64,000 nucleotides of DNA, from contig JAJFJA010000057.1 in the NCBI GenBank assembly GCA_021774445.1, positions 1 through 64,000 on the forward strand. Reading direction: 5' to 3'. The translations under genes were made by a program, and so were the position numbers. The stretch is from Alphaproteobacteria bacterium. GTDB taxonomy: Bacteria > Pseudomonadota > Alphaproteobacteria > UBA6615. Of this stretch, positions 24,893 through 34,682 are shown in pieces; within the stretch, counting starts at the first letter, position 1, and every line of letters starts with the position of its first letter. The notes beneath the pieces are model-generated. The model searched no databases and was not told where the DNA came from. It saw nothing but the letters and a program-made list of their open reading frames with translations.

Positions 24893-27800
24893 CTAACTCA
24901 GCGCATCCAAGAGTGCCGTCGCTTCCGTAAGATCGCGTAGATCGAAGCCTTCCGTGAACCAGCCAAGGATTGGTGCCAGCAGGTCATGCGCCTGCTGTCG
25001 CTCGCCCCGATCCGCCCAGAGCCGCGCCAGCGCGGCAGCAGCGCGCAGTTCGAATGATTTGGCGTGCTGCTGCCGGGCGATCTCCAATGCCTGTCGGTAG
25101 GCCTGCTCGGCGCCGTCCGTGGCACCGTGGGCAAGGCGAAGGTCGCCATCGATGCGGCGGATATCGGACTCGTTCCAGCGCTCCGCGGTGGTCTCGACAC
25201 GGCGATCGATCTCTCGCAGAACCGTGGCAGCCTCGTCGTACCGGCCAAGTGCCACCAAGGCCTCGAGCCGAAAGCTCAATATCAGCGGGCGGTATAATAC
25301 GGTCCCGGTTTCTTCGAGCATGGGCAGCCCTTGATCGAGGCTGGCGAGCGCACCGGCGTAATCTCCGGCCGCATTGAGCGACGAGGCCTTGACGCCTAGC
25401 GAAAGGGCCTCCCAGAGCCTGATGCCGCCCTCAACGGAGTTCTCCATATTCTCGTCGGTCAACGCGCCCGAAAGGCCATGGTCACCGATGACATGGGCGA
25501 GAATGGCGCCGTGGCCGAGCGCGTAGGCAAGGGTCAAGGGGTGTTGTAGCTCTCGGGCGATTGCTAGGGCGGAAGCGGCATGCCCACGGGCCTGCTCGGG
25601 GTAGCCGAGGCCCCACAAAGTAAGTGCGGCGTATGAGTGCAGGGTGACCCCGGGTTCCTGACCGAATCGCGACGCCAGCGCCCTATGTTTGTCTGGGTCG
25701 TAGCGTTCGAAGCCCCGTTCGAGATTGCCGCGGGCCACTCCGAACTTCCCCATCATCATCTCGGAGGTCCCGAGGACTCGGTGCGCCACCAGGATTGCGC
25801 CGTCATCGTCGTGACGACCGGCCGTCTCGACCATTTCATGCGCCAGCTGCAACGCATCCGGCAGCTCGGCGCGCACGTAATGGCCGACCCAGTTGCCGTA
25901 GTAGACCGGAAACCGCAGGGGTGTCTCACCCAGGGCATCGACCATCTCACGGGCGCGCCGAAAGGCGGTGCTGGTCTCGGCCGCGCCATACCCAACGCCG
26001 CCAAGCAGCGCCTGGCCGAGTTGAACCTGCAACGCCAACTCGCGCTCCTGTCGTTCGCGCCCTTCGTTCGCGTTTTTGATGAGCGCGATGGCTCGGCGAA
26101 AATGGGCGATTGCCTCGGCAAACGCTGGCCGCGTCAGCGCCTGCTCGCCGGCCAGCCGGTAGAGCTCAATGGCCCGCTCGGTAAGGCCGGCCTCGGCGGC
26201 GTGCAATGCCAGGATCTCCGGCAGCGCCTCGGCCTCTTCCAAGGCCGCCAGGATGCGCGCATGCAGCGTCTGCCGCATCGATTTGAGCAGGCTCCCATAC
26301 GCCGCGTCTCGCACCAGGGCGTGCTTGAACATGTAGCGCGCGTCCGGCGGCACCCCGCGACGGAAGATCAGCTCTGCTGCGGTCAGGCGCTCCAACGCCT
26401 GGTCCAGCGCGTCGGCCGGCGGCAGCACCGCCAGCATCAAGCCGTAATCGAACTCGCGGCCGATGCAGGCCGCCGTCTGGGCCACCTCTTTGACCGGCTG
26501 CATGCGGTCCAGCCGCGCCATCAGCGAGTCATGGAGAGAGGTCGGAATCGCCAGCGTGGCAAGCGGCTGATCGAGCACATAGGCCTCGTCGGTCTCGCGC
26601 AGCGCCCCGGATTCCAGCACGGTCTTGGTAAGTTCCTCGACGAACAATGGTATGCCGTCGGTCTTGGCGGCGATCTCTGCCAAGAGCTCCGGCGGCAGTT
26701 TCTTGCCGCCCGTGAATTTTGCCACGATCGCCACCGTTTGCTCGCGCCCCAGCCGATTGAGGGCCAGTCGCGTAACGATGGGGTGGCCGCCGAAGCGGTG
26801 CTGGAAGACCGGCCGCGCCGTCACCAGCGTCAATATGCGCGCGCCGGCGATCCGATCGAGACACTGGTCCAGGAACTCCAGGGTCGTCGGATCGACCCAG
26901 TGCGCGTCCTCGACGACGAACAGTACCGGCAGTTTGCTGGCCAGGCCGATGAGCTGGTCACTGAGGACCTGCAGCATGCGCATCCGTAGCTGATGCGGCG
27001 TCAACGCCAGCGCGCCGTAGCGCGGCTCACCCTCCAGACCCAGCAGCGAAGCAATGATGGGCGCATCGTCGGCCGGGTCGGACACTGCCTTGCCGAGCAG
27101 GCTTTCCAGCTTGTCCAGCTTGGTGTCCACGGTGTCGTCTTGGGTAAATCCGGCGGCGCGGGTCAGCTGTTGGATGGTCGGATAGAGGGCGCTATCCGTG
27201 TGATATGGCGAGCATTGGTAGCGGATCGTTATGTGTTCGTCGTCGCTGACGGCATCGATCAATCCGCGGGTGATGCGGGACTTCCCGATGCCGGCTTCAC
27301 CACTCAGCAGAACCATTTGCCCTTCGCCAGATTTCGCTTGGCGCCAACGCTCCTCGAGCAGCGAGAGCTCCTGGTCGCGCCCGACGATGGCGCCCAGTTT
27401 CCCGCGCTGACGGGCGTCGAACCGGCTCTCGACGGCCCGCTCCGCCAAGATCGCGAAGGCCGTGACAGGCTCGGCGATGCCTTTGAGGCCTTGCTGACCC
27501 AGGTCGTGTAGTTCGAACAGATCGCCCAGCAGCCAGCGCGTGCTTTCGGCGACCACCACCTGCCCGGGTTCGGCAACGCCCTGAAGCCGCGCCGCAAGAT
27601 TGGGAGTTTCGCCGACCACGGCCTCTTCCTGCGCCGCGCCTTCGCCGATAAGGTCTCCGACCACGACGAGCCCGGTCGCGATCCCCACCCGAACCATCAG
27701 CGGTTCCCCTCTCGGGGTCCGCATGCCGCGCATGCCTTGCACGATCGACAGACCGGCGCGCGCCGCGCGCTCCGCATCGTCCTCATGGGCGGCGGGAAAA

Positions 27801-28228
27801 CCGAAATAGGCCAGCACCCCGTCACCCATGTATTTGGCGATATGCCCCTCGAAGCCCGTGACCGCGCCCGTGACCGCATTCTGATAGCTCAGAATGACGT
27901 CCCGCATCTCCTCCGGATCCAGCTGTCCCGACAGCGCCGTCGAGCCCACGAGATCGCAAAACATCACCGTCAGCTGCCGCCGCTGGGCCTCGCCGCGCGG
28001 ACCCGACGAGATGCCGGCGCTTGCGGTGTCGGCCGGTGAGGCTGGCGCCGCCAGACCGGCGATCGCGGCGGCAACGACCTTCCGCGGCCCCATCGGCAGG
28101 CCGAGTTCTTTGAGATCATCTTGGGTCAGATGCGGCAGGGCATCGAATGTGATCTCGTTCTCGGCAAACATCGAGGCGTATTTGCCGAGCCCAAGTCCCT
28201 CCAGCCATCGACCGATATCGTCAGCCAT
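24893..28228 (-). CDS. SAM domain-adenylate cyclase-AAA ATPase-TPR signalling protein
   Basis: 1111 aa. Residues 1-60 form a SAM domain (WLEGLGLGKYASMFAEN). Residues about 85-250 are a class III cyclase domain with both metal Asp residues (MFCDLVGST and KYMGDGVLAYFG) and VVGETPNLAARLQ. Residues about 285-700 are a predicted STAND-like ATPase with Walker A GEAGIGKS and LFVVEDAHWVD. The rest is TPR-like helical repeats. Such proteins couple an unknown signal to cAMP production. Divergent from another cyclase gene; the two share a 332-bp upstream region. Confidence 0.9.
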   Translation of the reverse strand: MADDIGRWLEGLGLGKYASMFAENEITFDALPHLTQDDLKELGLPMGPRKVVAAAIAGLAAPASPADTASAGISSGPRGEAQRRQLTVMFCDLVGSTALSGQLDPEEMRDVILSYQNAVTGAVTGFEGHIAKYMGDGVLAYFGFPAAHEDDAERAARAGLSIVQGMRGMRTPRGEPLMVRVGIATGLVVVGDLIGEGAAQEEAVVGETPNLAARLQGVAEPGQVVVAESTRWLLGDLFELHDLGQQGLKGIAEPVTAFAILAERAVESRFDARQRGKLGAIVGRDQELSLLEERWRQAKSGEGQMVLLSGEAGIGKSRITRGLIDAVSDDEHITIRYQCSPYHTDSALYPTIQQLTRAAGFTQDDTVDTKLDKLESLLGKAVSDPADDAPIIASLLGLEGEPRYGALALTPHQLRMRMLQVLSDQLIGLASKLPVLFVVEDAHWVDPTTLEFLDQCLDRIAGARILTLVTARPVFQHRFGGHPIVTRLALNRLGREQTVAIVAKFTGGKKLPPELLAEIAAKTDGIPLFVEELTKTVLESGALRETDEAYVLDQPLATLAIPTSLHDSLMARLDRMQPVKEVAQTAACIGREFDYGLMLAVLPPADALDQALERLTAAELIFRRGVPPDARYMFKHALVRDAAYGSLLKSMRQTLHARILAALEEAEALPEILALHAAEAGLTERAIELYRLAGEQALTRPAFAEAIAHFRRAIALIKNANEGRERQERELALQVQLGQALLGGVGYGAAETSTAFRRAREMVDALGETPLRFPVYYGNWVGHYVRAELPDALQLAHEMVETAGRHDDDGAILVAHRVLGTSEMMMGKFGVARGNLERGFERYDPDKHRALASRFGQEPGVTLHSYAALTLWGLGYPEQARGHAASALAIARELQHPLTLAYALGHGAILAHVIGDHGLSGALTDENMENSVEGGIRLWEALSLGVKASSLNAAGDYAGALASLDQGLPMLEETGTVLYRPLILSFRLEALVALGRYDEAATVLREIDRRVETTAERWNESDIRRIDGDLRLAHGATDGAEQAYRQALEIARQQHAKSFELRAAAALARLWADRGERQQAHDLLAPILGWFTEGFDLRDLTEATALLDALS

Positions 28229-28560
28229 CGCCCTCTGCCATCCCTCTGACGAATGATGGCAGCGATGGCGTCCTGTTGCCAGGCCATCGTGTCTGGCGGC
28301 CCGGCCAAGCCGGGCAGGGGCACCTTTTAGGAGGCAGAACGGACCTCCGGGTCAGGCCAGCCGGCATAGCCGGTCGAAGGTCCGCCGCCGGGGATAGGTT
28401 GGATGTTGCTCGAAACGGCCGTGATGAGCCGCGAGGCCGATGTCGGTCATTGGTTTTTGATGCAAACCATTTGATCTGGCTCAACGGCGACACGCGGCTT
28501 TCGGGGTATTGTTGCTTGTATTTAAGCGGAAATATCAAGTTGCGAGCCGGGGGTGCGACG
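28229..28560. promoter_or_regulatory. Divergent intergenic region between two cyclase genes
   Basis: No gene is supported here. It contains inverted repeats: CGATGGC with GCCATCG (near 28263 and 28284), the hairpin GCCCGGCCAAGCCGGGC (about 28299-28315), and GGACCT with AGGTCC flanking about 28340-28383. An AT-rich stretch at about 28500-28545 probably holds the promoter of the plus-strand cyclase gene. No operator family recognised. Confidence 0.4.
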
Positions 28561-29676
28561 ATGGTTAAAGAGTCAGACATCTCTCCTGCACCCGTGCTTC
28601 GACCCCGTTACGAAGCAGCCTTGGCAGCCAGCGGTCTCGTCGACGACGTGGCTGACATATTATCTTTGGACCCTCGGCCCCATCGGTATTCGGAACATGA
28701 CATTGTCTGTCAGCGCGGCGATCCGGCGGAATCGCTGTGGATCATCGTGATCGGCTCCGTCGCTGTCCGGGAAAACAACCAAACGCTCTTTGTTCGTCGG
28801 CAGAACGAGGTTGTCGGGGAACAAAACCTTGTCGGTAACGGATGCCGCCGCTGGTACGATCTCGTCGTGAATGAAAGCCAGGCGGAGCTTTTGGAAATCG
28901 ATAAGGCGAAGATCGAAAAGCACCCTCAAGCCGGCGTAATTTGGCGGAACATAGCCAGAATCGTTTCCCTCAAGCTAAAGGACGCCACTATTAAAACTTC
29001 GACGCAAAGTCGACAGTTGGCAGATGATACCCGAATTCTTCGTGCCTATACCAACGAGTACGCCCTAGGAAAGCGCATGCAATCGGGAGGGAGTGGGCTC
29101 ACACTGTATGAAGTTCATCGCGCGATTGTCTGGTTTTCCGATGTAGTCGATTTCAGTCGGCACATCGTCGAGTTATCTCCTTCTAGAACGGCCGATTTGG
29201 TTCAACGATTTTTCAATGCACAATCCATCCCTATCGCCACCCATGGCGGACACATCGACAAGTTCATCGGCGACGGTCTCATGGCGTTCTGGGTGTTGTC
29301 GGACGGCGAACCGGCGAGCACAAAATGTCGGAAAGCGCTGAGGGCGGCTGAGGAAGCGGAAAAAGCCGTTTCGCAGATCCGAATTGGTAACGACTCCCTT
29401 CATGTTCGTATCGGCCTGCATACTGGATTGGTGTTGAGTGGAGATTTCGGCTCGACCACCCGCCATCAATTTACCCTGATCGGCCCGGAGGTGAACAAAG
29501 CCGCCCGCCTCGAACAAGTGCATACCGCGGATATCCTGGAGGGTTCGCCCAATTTGGGGCCCATACGCCTCAGCGTGGAGTTTCGACAAGAGCTGACCGA
29601 ACCGATCAAGAAACGGTATGCGCGCCGTGTTAAGGCCGAGGCAAAGAACATCGGCGAGATTGTTTTGTTCAGCTAG
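28561..29676 (+). CDS. Class III adenylate cyclase with N-terminal cyclic-nucleotide-binding domain
   Basis: 371 aa. Residues about 25-145 resemble a CRP-type cNMP-binding jelly roll (HDIVCQRGDPAESLWIIVIGSVAV). Residues about 190-360 form a cyclase catalytic domain with metal Asp residues in VWFSDVVDFS and HIDKFIGDGLMAFW, and IGPEVNKAARLE at the transition-state region. This order suggests feedback: binding of cAMP or cGMP could tune its own activity (inference). The start is the ATG at 28561 after GGGGGTG; the open frame extends further upstream but without similarity. Confidence 0.83.
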   Translation: MVKESDISPAPVLRPRYEAALAASGLVDDVADILSLDPRPHRYSEHDIVCQRGDPAESLWIIVIGSVAVRENNQTLFVRRQNEVVGEQNLVGNGCRRWYDLVVNESQAELLEIDKAKIEKHPQAGVIWRNIARIVSLKLKDATIKTSTQSRQLADDTRILRAYTNEYALGKRMQSGGSGLTLYEVHRAIVWFSDVVDFSRHIVELSPSRTADLVQRFFNAQSIPIATHGGHIDKFIGDGLMAFWVLSDGEPASTKCRKALRAAEEAEKAVSQIRIGNDSLHVRIGLHTGLVLSGDFGSTTRHQFTLIGPEVNKAARLEQVHTADILEGSPNLGPIRLSVEFRQELTEPIKKRYARRVKAEAKNIGEIVLFS

Positions 29677-29732
29677 CGGCCACGCAGGCCGTCGCGAAAG
29701 TCCAAGACGGCAAGTTCCATGGTTCACCACCG

Positions 29733-30734
29733 CTAGGCGTCGTCGCGCTCGCTGCCCTTGGTGACGCGATGGCATGCGGCGTAGTGGTTGTTGCCGACGT
29801 CGATGAGCGGCGGTTCGACTTGGCGGCAGGTTTCGTCGGCGAGGGGGCAGCGAGTATGGAACCGGCAGCCGGACGGCGGCCGTCTCGCGCTCGGCACGTC
29901 GCCGGTCAACATGACGCGATCGCGCCGGGCGCCGGGGCGTGGCACCGGCACGGCCGACAGCAGCGCTTGGGTGTAGGGATGCTTTGGCGTGCTGTAGAGG
30001 CGGCGCTTGTCCGCCAGCTCGACGATCTTGCCGAGATACATCACGGCGACCCGATCGGAAATATGTCGGACGACACCCAGGTCGTGCGAGACGAACAGAT
30101 AGGTCAGGGCGTATTCGCGCTGCAGGTCCTTCAACAGATTGACGACCTGAGCCTGGATCGACACATCCAGTGCCGATACCGGCTCGTCACAGACAATGAA
30201 CTTCGGTTTCACGGCAAGGGCCCGGGCGATGCCGATACGCTGGCGCTGGCCACCGGAGAACTCGTGCGGATAGCGTTCGGCGTGGTAGCTGGCGAGGCCG
30301 ACGACCTCGAGCAACTCCTTCACCCGCCGCTCGCGCGCCGTGCGGTCTTGGCCGGCCAGGTAAAGCGGTTCGCCGATGGTCTCGGCCACGGTCATGCGCG
30401 GGTTCAGCGCGTTGAAAGGGTCCTGCACGACCATCTGGAACTGCCGGCGCATCCGGCGCAGGGCGCTGCCCTCGAGCTTGGAAAGGTCGACGCCGTCGAA
30501 CAGGATACCGCCCTCGGTTGGCGGGATCAGCCGCATGATCAGGCGGCCGGTCGTCGACTTGCCGCAACCGCTTTCGCCGACCAGGCCAAGCGTTTCGCCG
30601 CGCCTGATGACAAAACTGACATCGTCGACCGCCCGGACGGCCCCGACCTGACGGGAAAACAGGCCCTTGCGTAGGGGAAAATGTTTGGTCAGGCCCGAAA
30701 CCTCGACCAGGTCTGTCGCGTCGCGCACCGTCAT
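29733..30734 (-). CDS. Peptide ABC transporter ATP-binding protein, DppF type
   Basis: 333 aa with one NBD: Walker [11 protein letters not shown]-loop [11 protein letters not shown], signature [15 protein letters not shown] and Walker [12 protein letters not shown]. The C-terminal oligopeptide-transporter extension has the [14 protein letters not shown] cysteine pattern of DppF/OppF proteins, which can hold an Fe-S or metal site. Last gene of the minus-strand operon 37434-29733. Its ATG overlaps the DppD-like stop by 4 bases. Confidence 0.93.
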   Translation of the reverse strand: MTVRDATDLVEVSGLTKHFPLRKGLFSRQVGAVRAVDDVSFVIRRGETLGLVGESGCGKSTTGRLIMRLIPPTEGGILFDGVDLSKLEGSALRRMRRQFQMVVQDPFNALNPRMTVAETIGEPLYLAGQDRTARERRVKELLEVVGLASYHAERYPHEFSGGQRQRIGIARALAVKPKFIVCDEPVSALDVSIQAQVVNLLKDLQREYALTYLFVSHDLGVVRHISDRVAVMYLGKIVELADKRRLYSTPKHPYTQALLSAVPVPRPGARRDRVMLTGDVPSARRPPSGCRFHTRCPLADETCRQVEPPLIDVGNNHYAACHRVTKGSERDDA

Positions 30735-31717
30735 CGTGCGGTGTCCGCCGGTTCGTTGAGCCGAAGGCAGGCGGCGCGCCGGTCGGGGCCGGCCGCGCGC
30801 AGGTCCGGCGGCGCCACCCGGCAGGCGTCCATGACCTGGCGGCAGCGTGGCGCGAAGGCGCAGCCCGGCGGCATGTCGAACGGGCTCGGCACCACACCGT
30901 CGATCGACTCCAGCCGCTCCATGTCGCGATCGATCTGCGGGATCGATTGCAGCAGACCCTGCGCATAGGGGTGCAGCGGTTGCGCGAACAGCGGTGCCAC
31001 GGGCGACTCCTCGACGACCCGGCCGGCATACATGACCAACACGCGACTAACGAATTCGGCGATCACGCCGAGATCGTGGGTGATCAGGATGACGGCGAGT
31101 CCGAGTTCTTGCTGCAGGGCGCGAAGCTGGTCCAGGATTTGCGCTTGGATGGTCACGTCGAGCGCCGTCGTCGGCTCGTCCGCGATTAAGATCTGCGGAT
31201 TGCAGCTGATCGCCATGGCGATCATGACGCGCTGGCGCATGCCGCCGGAAAGCTGGTGCGGATACTCCTGCACCCGTTGCGCCGGCGACGTGATGCCGAC
31301 CTGATCGAGCAGTTCGATGGCTCTATCCCGCGCCGCCCGCCGGCTCAGCCGCAAGTGCTGAATCAGCGATTCCATGATTTGATCCCCGACGGTGTAGATC
31401 GGGTTGAGCGATGTCATCGGTTCTTGGAAGATCATCGCGATGTCGTTGCCGCGGATGTGGCGCAGTGCGCCCTCCGATAATGCCAGCAGGTTTTGCCCGG
31501 CAAAGGACACCTCGCCGCCGACGATCTCGCCGGGCGGCGAGGCAATGAGGCGCAGCAACGACAGCGCCGTGACGCTCTTGCCGCTGCCCGACTCACCGAC
31601 GATGCCGAGGAACTCGCCGGCCGCGAGATCGAAGCTCACATGGTCGACGGCGGTGGCGACGCCCCGTTTGGTGTGGAACCGGGTATGCAGGTCGCGGACC
31701 GACAGCAGCGGCGCCAT
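30731..31717 (-). CDS. Peptide ABC transporter ATP-binding protein, DppD type
   Basis: 328 aa. Walker [10 protein letters not shown]-loop [11 protein letters not shown], signature [14 protein letters not shown], Walker [12 protein letters not shown], and the C-terminal [14 protein letters not shown] cysteine segment are visible. The ATG at 31717 overlaps the DppC-like stop by 1 base (TGATG). A much longer open frame running up to 33511 merges with this gene but is only an alternative frame of the permease genes. Confidence 0.93.
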   Translation of the reverse strand: MAPLLSVRDLHTRFHTKRGVATAVDHVSFDLAAGEFLGIVGESGSGKSVTALSLLRLIASPPGEIVGGEVSFAGQNLLALSEGALRHIRGNDIAMIFQEPMTSLNPIYTVGDQIMESLIQHLRLSRRAARDRAIELLDQVGITSPAQRVQEYPHQLSGGMRQRVMIAMAISCNPQILIADEPTTALDVTIQAQILDQLRALQQELGLAVILITHDLGVIAEFVSRVLVMYAGRVVEESPVAPLFAQPLHPYAQGLLQSIPQIDRDMERLESIDGVVPSPFDMPPGCAFAPRCRQVMDACRVAPPDLRAAGPDRRAACLRLNEPADTAR

Positions 31718-32562
31718 CACAGATCGCCCGATCTTGGGTCGAGATGCTCGCGCAGGCCGTTGCCGAGCATGTTGATGCCCCAAACCACGATGATGATGGC
31801 CAGGCCGGACAGGTTCGCGATCCACGGCGCCACGAACAGCCGGTCGCGTCCTTCCGCCAGCATGTTGCCCCAGGACGGCGCCGGCGGTGGGATGCCGAGG
31901 CCGAGAAAACTCAAGGCGGTCTCGGCGAGGATCATCTGCGCCACCTGCAGTGTCGAGACCACCGTCAGTACCGGCACCAGTTGCGGGAAGATGTGCCGGC
32001 GGATGATGTACCAATCCCAGGCGCCATGGGAGACCGCCGCTTCGACATAGGGGCGTTCGCGCAACGAGCGCGTCAGCCCGAAGGTGACGCGGGCGTAGAT
32101 CATCCAGCCCGACACGCCGAGCACCAGGATCAGGTTGAGCGCGCTGCCGCCGATCGCGGCGACGATCAGGATGGCCAGCAGGAAATCGGGAAAGGCGAGT
32201 TGGGCATCGGCGAAACGCATGATTACCTGCTCGATGCGGCCCCCTTTGTATCCGGCGACCATGCCCAGCAGCGTGCCGAGCACCCCGGCCAGCAGCATCG
32301 CCGATACGCCGACGAGGATGGAAATGCGCGAGCCGAACGCGATGCGCGACCACAGATCGCGGCCGAAATTGTCGGTGCCCAGCCAATGGCCCGCGGCCGC
32401 GCCGGCGGACCAGGCCGGCGGCTTCAGCCGCTGCAGCAGATCCTGTTGATTGGGATCGAAGGGCGACAGCAACGGCGCGAAAATGGCCATGAGGATGGCG
32501 GCAACGACGATGCCGCCGCCGAGCGTCATCTTCAGTCGCTTGTCGAACAGCGGGCGTCGCAT
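31717..32562 (-). CDS. Peptide ABC transporter permease, DppC type
   Basis: 281 aa with DppC landmarks: N-terminal helix, [29 protein letters not shown], an EAA loop ([15 protein letters not shown]), [17 protein letters not shown], and the terminal GLREHLDPR. An inner-membrane channel subunit, 3 bases from the DppB-like gene. Confidence 0.93.
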   Translation of the reverse strand: MRRPLFDKRLKMTLGGGIVVAAILMAIFAPLLSPFDPNQQDLLQRLKPPAWSAGAAAGHWLGTDNFGRDLWSRIAFGSRISILVGVSAMLLAGVLGTLLGMVAGYKGGRIEQVIMRFADAQLAFPDFLLAILIVAAIGGSALNLILVLGVSGWMIYARVTFGLTRSLRERPYVEAAVSHGAWDWYIIRRHIFPQLVPVLTVVSTLQVAQMILAETALSFLGLGIPPPAPSWGNMLAEGRDRLFVAPWIANLSGLAIIIVVWGINMLGNGLREHLDPRSGDL

Positions 32563-32565
32563 GGC

Positions 32566-33483
32566 CTAACCCAACCGAATCCGCGGGTCGACCAGCGACT
32601 GCACGATATCGACCAGCAGATTGGCGACGATGATGGCGAAGCTGATGATGAACACGGCGGCGATCACCACCGGGACGTCGCGTTGAAAAATGCTGCCGAT
32701 CATCAGCCGGCCGATCCCGGGCCAGGCGAAGATCGTCTCGGTGATGATCGAGCCCCCGACGAGCCGGCCGATCTGCAGGCCGAGAAAGCTCAGCACCGGA
32801 TTGATGGCGTTCGGCAGCACATGCTTGAACAGCACCCGCGCGCCGGACAGCCCTTTCGAGCGTGCCGTGACCACATATTGCTCGCCGATCGTCTCCAGCA
32901 CGCTGGTGCGGGTTAACAGCACGAAGTTCGGCATCAGGAAGAGCGATAGCGTGATGCCCGGCAGGATCAGGTGCAGGACGCTGCCGGTACCGGAGGTCGG
33001 CAGCCAACCCAGGCGCAGGGCGAAGAACTGGATCAGCAGGATGCCGAGCCAGAAGCTTGGCATGGACTGACCGGCCAGGGCGGCGCTGGACAGCACGAAA
33101 TCGGTGACTCTGTCGCGGCGGATGGCGCAGGCGATACCGGCCAGCACGCCGAGCACCACGGCCAGTACCAGGCCTAGGGAAACGAGCTGCAGAGTCGGCC
33201 CCAAGCGTTGCAGCACCAGGGTCAGAGCCGGGCCGGAAAACTGCAGCGACGTACCGAAATCCCCGTGCAGGACGTTCCAGGTGAAGATCGCGAACTGGAT
33301 CGGTAGCGGCTCGTCGAGATGGAGTTGTCCGCGCAGCAGCGCCTCCTGCTCCGGCGTGCTGTTGATATCGAGATAGATCTGCACCGGGTCGCCGGTGATG
33401 CGCAGAATGACGAAGGCGGCGAAACTCACAAGCAGCAGCGAGACCGGCACGAAGGCCAGGCGCCGCGTGATGTAGGTCAGCAT
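32566..33483 (-). CDS. Peptide ABC transporter permease, DppB type
   Basis: 305 aa with the standard DppB layout: MLTYITRRL, HLDEPLPIQF, HGDFGTSLQ, the EAA loop (GEQYVVTARSKGLSGARVL), FAWPGIGRLM and the terminal SLVDPRIRLG. Five to six membrane helices are predicted. Located between the M24 gene (51 bases away) and dppC in the minus-strand operon. Confidence 0.93.
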   Translation of the reverse strand: MLTYITRRLAFVPVSLLLVSFAAFVILRITGDPVQIYLDINSTPEQEALLRGQLHLDEPLPIQFAIFTWNVLHGDFGTSLQFSGPALTLVLQRLGPTLQLVSLGLVLAVVLGVLAGIACAIRRDRVTDFVLSSAALAGQSMPSFWLGILLIQFFALRLGWLPTSGTGSVLHLILPGITLSLFLMPNFVLLTRTSVLETIGEQYVVTARSKGLSGARVLFKHVLPNAINPVLSFLGLQIGRLVGGSIITETIFAWPGIGRLMIGSIFQRDVPVVIAAVFIISFAIIVANLLVDIVQSLVDPRIRLG

Positions 33484-33534
33484 GACCGGTCCTGCCGGGG
33501 CGTCTTGGCAATCATGACCCAGGGCCGCTGCGGC

Positions 33535-34662
33535 CTACCATATCCGATGCATGGCCCGGGTATCCGTCGCCGTGGTCAGCAATTGCGGGCCGGCGGCGGT
33601 GACCAGGTAGGTGTCTTCTACGGTATAGCGGCGCTCCGCCGAGTCCTTGAGGATGGGCTCGATGGCCATGACCATGTTTTCTTCCAGCGCGGTCTGGTTG
33701 CCCGCATGGAGCATCGGTTCGTCATGGCCGCCGAGAATCGACAGGCTGTGGCCGACATGGTCGCGCCGGTAGCCGGCCTCGCCTTGGGCTGCGTAGGCCT
33801 CAACCGCCGTCTGGTAGACGTCGCAGGCCCGCGCGCCGGGACGCAAGGCGGCTGCCACCGCGCGCTGACTGTTGCGCAGCGTCTCGTAGAGGCGTTGCTG
33901 CTCGTCGTTCGGCGCGCCGACGATACCCATGCGGGCGATATCGGTGCCGTAACCGCCGAACAGGCCACCGACGTCGACCCGGATGATATCCCCGGGATCG
34001 AGCCGCTTGGCGGCCGAGGGGTAGGGATGGGCGTGACGGGCGTTGTCGCCGACCGTCAGCACCGCGTGGCGTACCGTATCGGCACCCAGCTCGTGCATGT
34101 TGGTGAGCAGCCGCAACGCCATCGCCTTCTCGGTTTCGCCGGCATGGGAGTTCTCGAACGTCTGCTGCAGGGCTTGCTCCGTCAGCCGGCTGCTGCGGCC
34201 GATAATCTCGATATGCTCCGGGGTTTTGATGGCGCGGACGGCTTCGATGACGCGATCGCCGGCAACCAGCTTGGCCCGTGGTAGCAGCGCTTGCAGCGCC
34301 TCGAAATAGGCCGCCATGAGGTAGCGCTTCTCGATGCCGATGACCGCGCCGTCATAGCCCCATTCGCGCAACAGATCCGCCAGGGCGGTGATCGCCGTGC
34401 CTGAGAACTCCACATAGCCGCGCAGTTCGCCGACATGGGCGGCGTCCTCGATGGCGCTGGTCTCGTTGGTGGCACAGATCAGGAAATCGCGGCCGTCGCG
34501 GCCGACCCCGGCCGCGGCGAGCCGGTCGCGGATGTTGTCCTGCAAGGAGAATAGGGCCCCGGACAGGTAGAACACGTTTTCCATACTGAAGGCGACCAGG
34601 ATGTCGATCCCGGCTGCGTTCAGCTCCCGCGCGAGGCGAGCGTCATTGCGGACCTTGGGCAC
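33535..34662 (-). CDS. M24 family aminopeptidase (Xaa-Pro type)
   Basis: About 375 aa, creatinase-N domain followed by a pita-bread domain. All five metal ligands of the family are visible: Asp in IIRVDVGG, Asp in GYGTDIARMG, His in HVGHSLSILGG, Glu in MVMAIEPIL and Glu in YTVEDTYLV. It should be an active metal-dependent peptidase releasing an N-terminal residue before proline, working on peptides imported by the same operon. No ATG fits; a GTG at 34662 with AGGAA upstream is used. Confidence 0.85.
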   Translation of the reverse strand: MPKVRNDARLARELNAAGIDILVAFSMENVFYLSGALFSLQDNIRDRLAAAGVGRDGRDFLICATNETSAIEDAAHVGELRGYVEFSGTAITALADLLREWGYDGAVIGIEKRYLMAAYFEALQALLPRAKLVAGDRVIEAVRAIKTPEHIEIIGRSSRLTEQALQQTFENSHAGETEKAMALRLLTNMHELGADTVRHAVLTVGDNARHAHPYPSAAKRLDPGDIIRVDVGGLFGGYGTDIARMGIVGAPNDEQQRLYETLRNSQRAVAAALRPGARACDVYQTAVEAYAAQGEAGYRRDHVGHSLSILGGHDEPMLHAGNQTALEENMVMAIEPILKDSAERRYTVEDTYLVTAAGPQLLTTATDTRAMHRIW

Positions 34663-34682
34663 GGTGATTCCTGCCGCTGGCG

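Noticed and set aside
28276..28560. N-terminal extension of the cNMP-binding cyclase
   Set aside because: The open frame reaches 28276, but this part is Arg/Gly-rich without similarity and overlaps the divergent promoter region; ATG 28561 has a good ribosome binding site.
30731..33511. Single 926-aa open frame suggesting a giant fusion transporter
   Set aside because: Only the 3' third (DppD) is protein-like. Upstream, conserved DppB and DppC proteins lie in another frame of the same strand; the long frame is a high-GC shadow.
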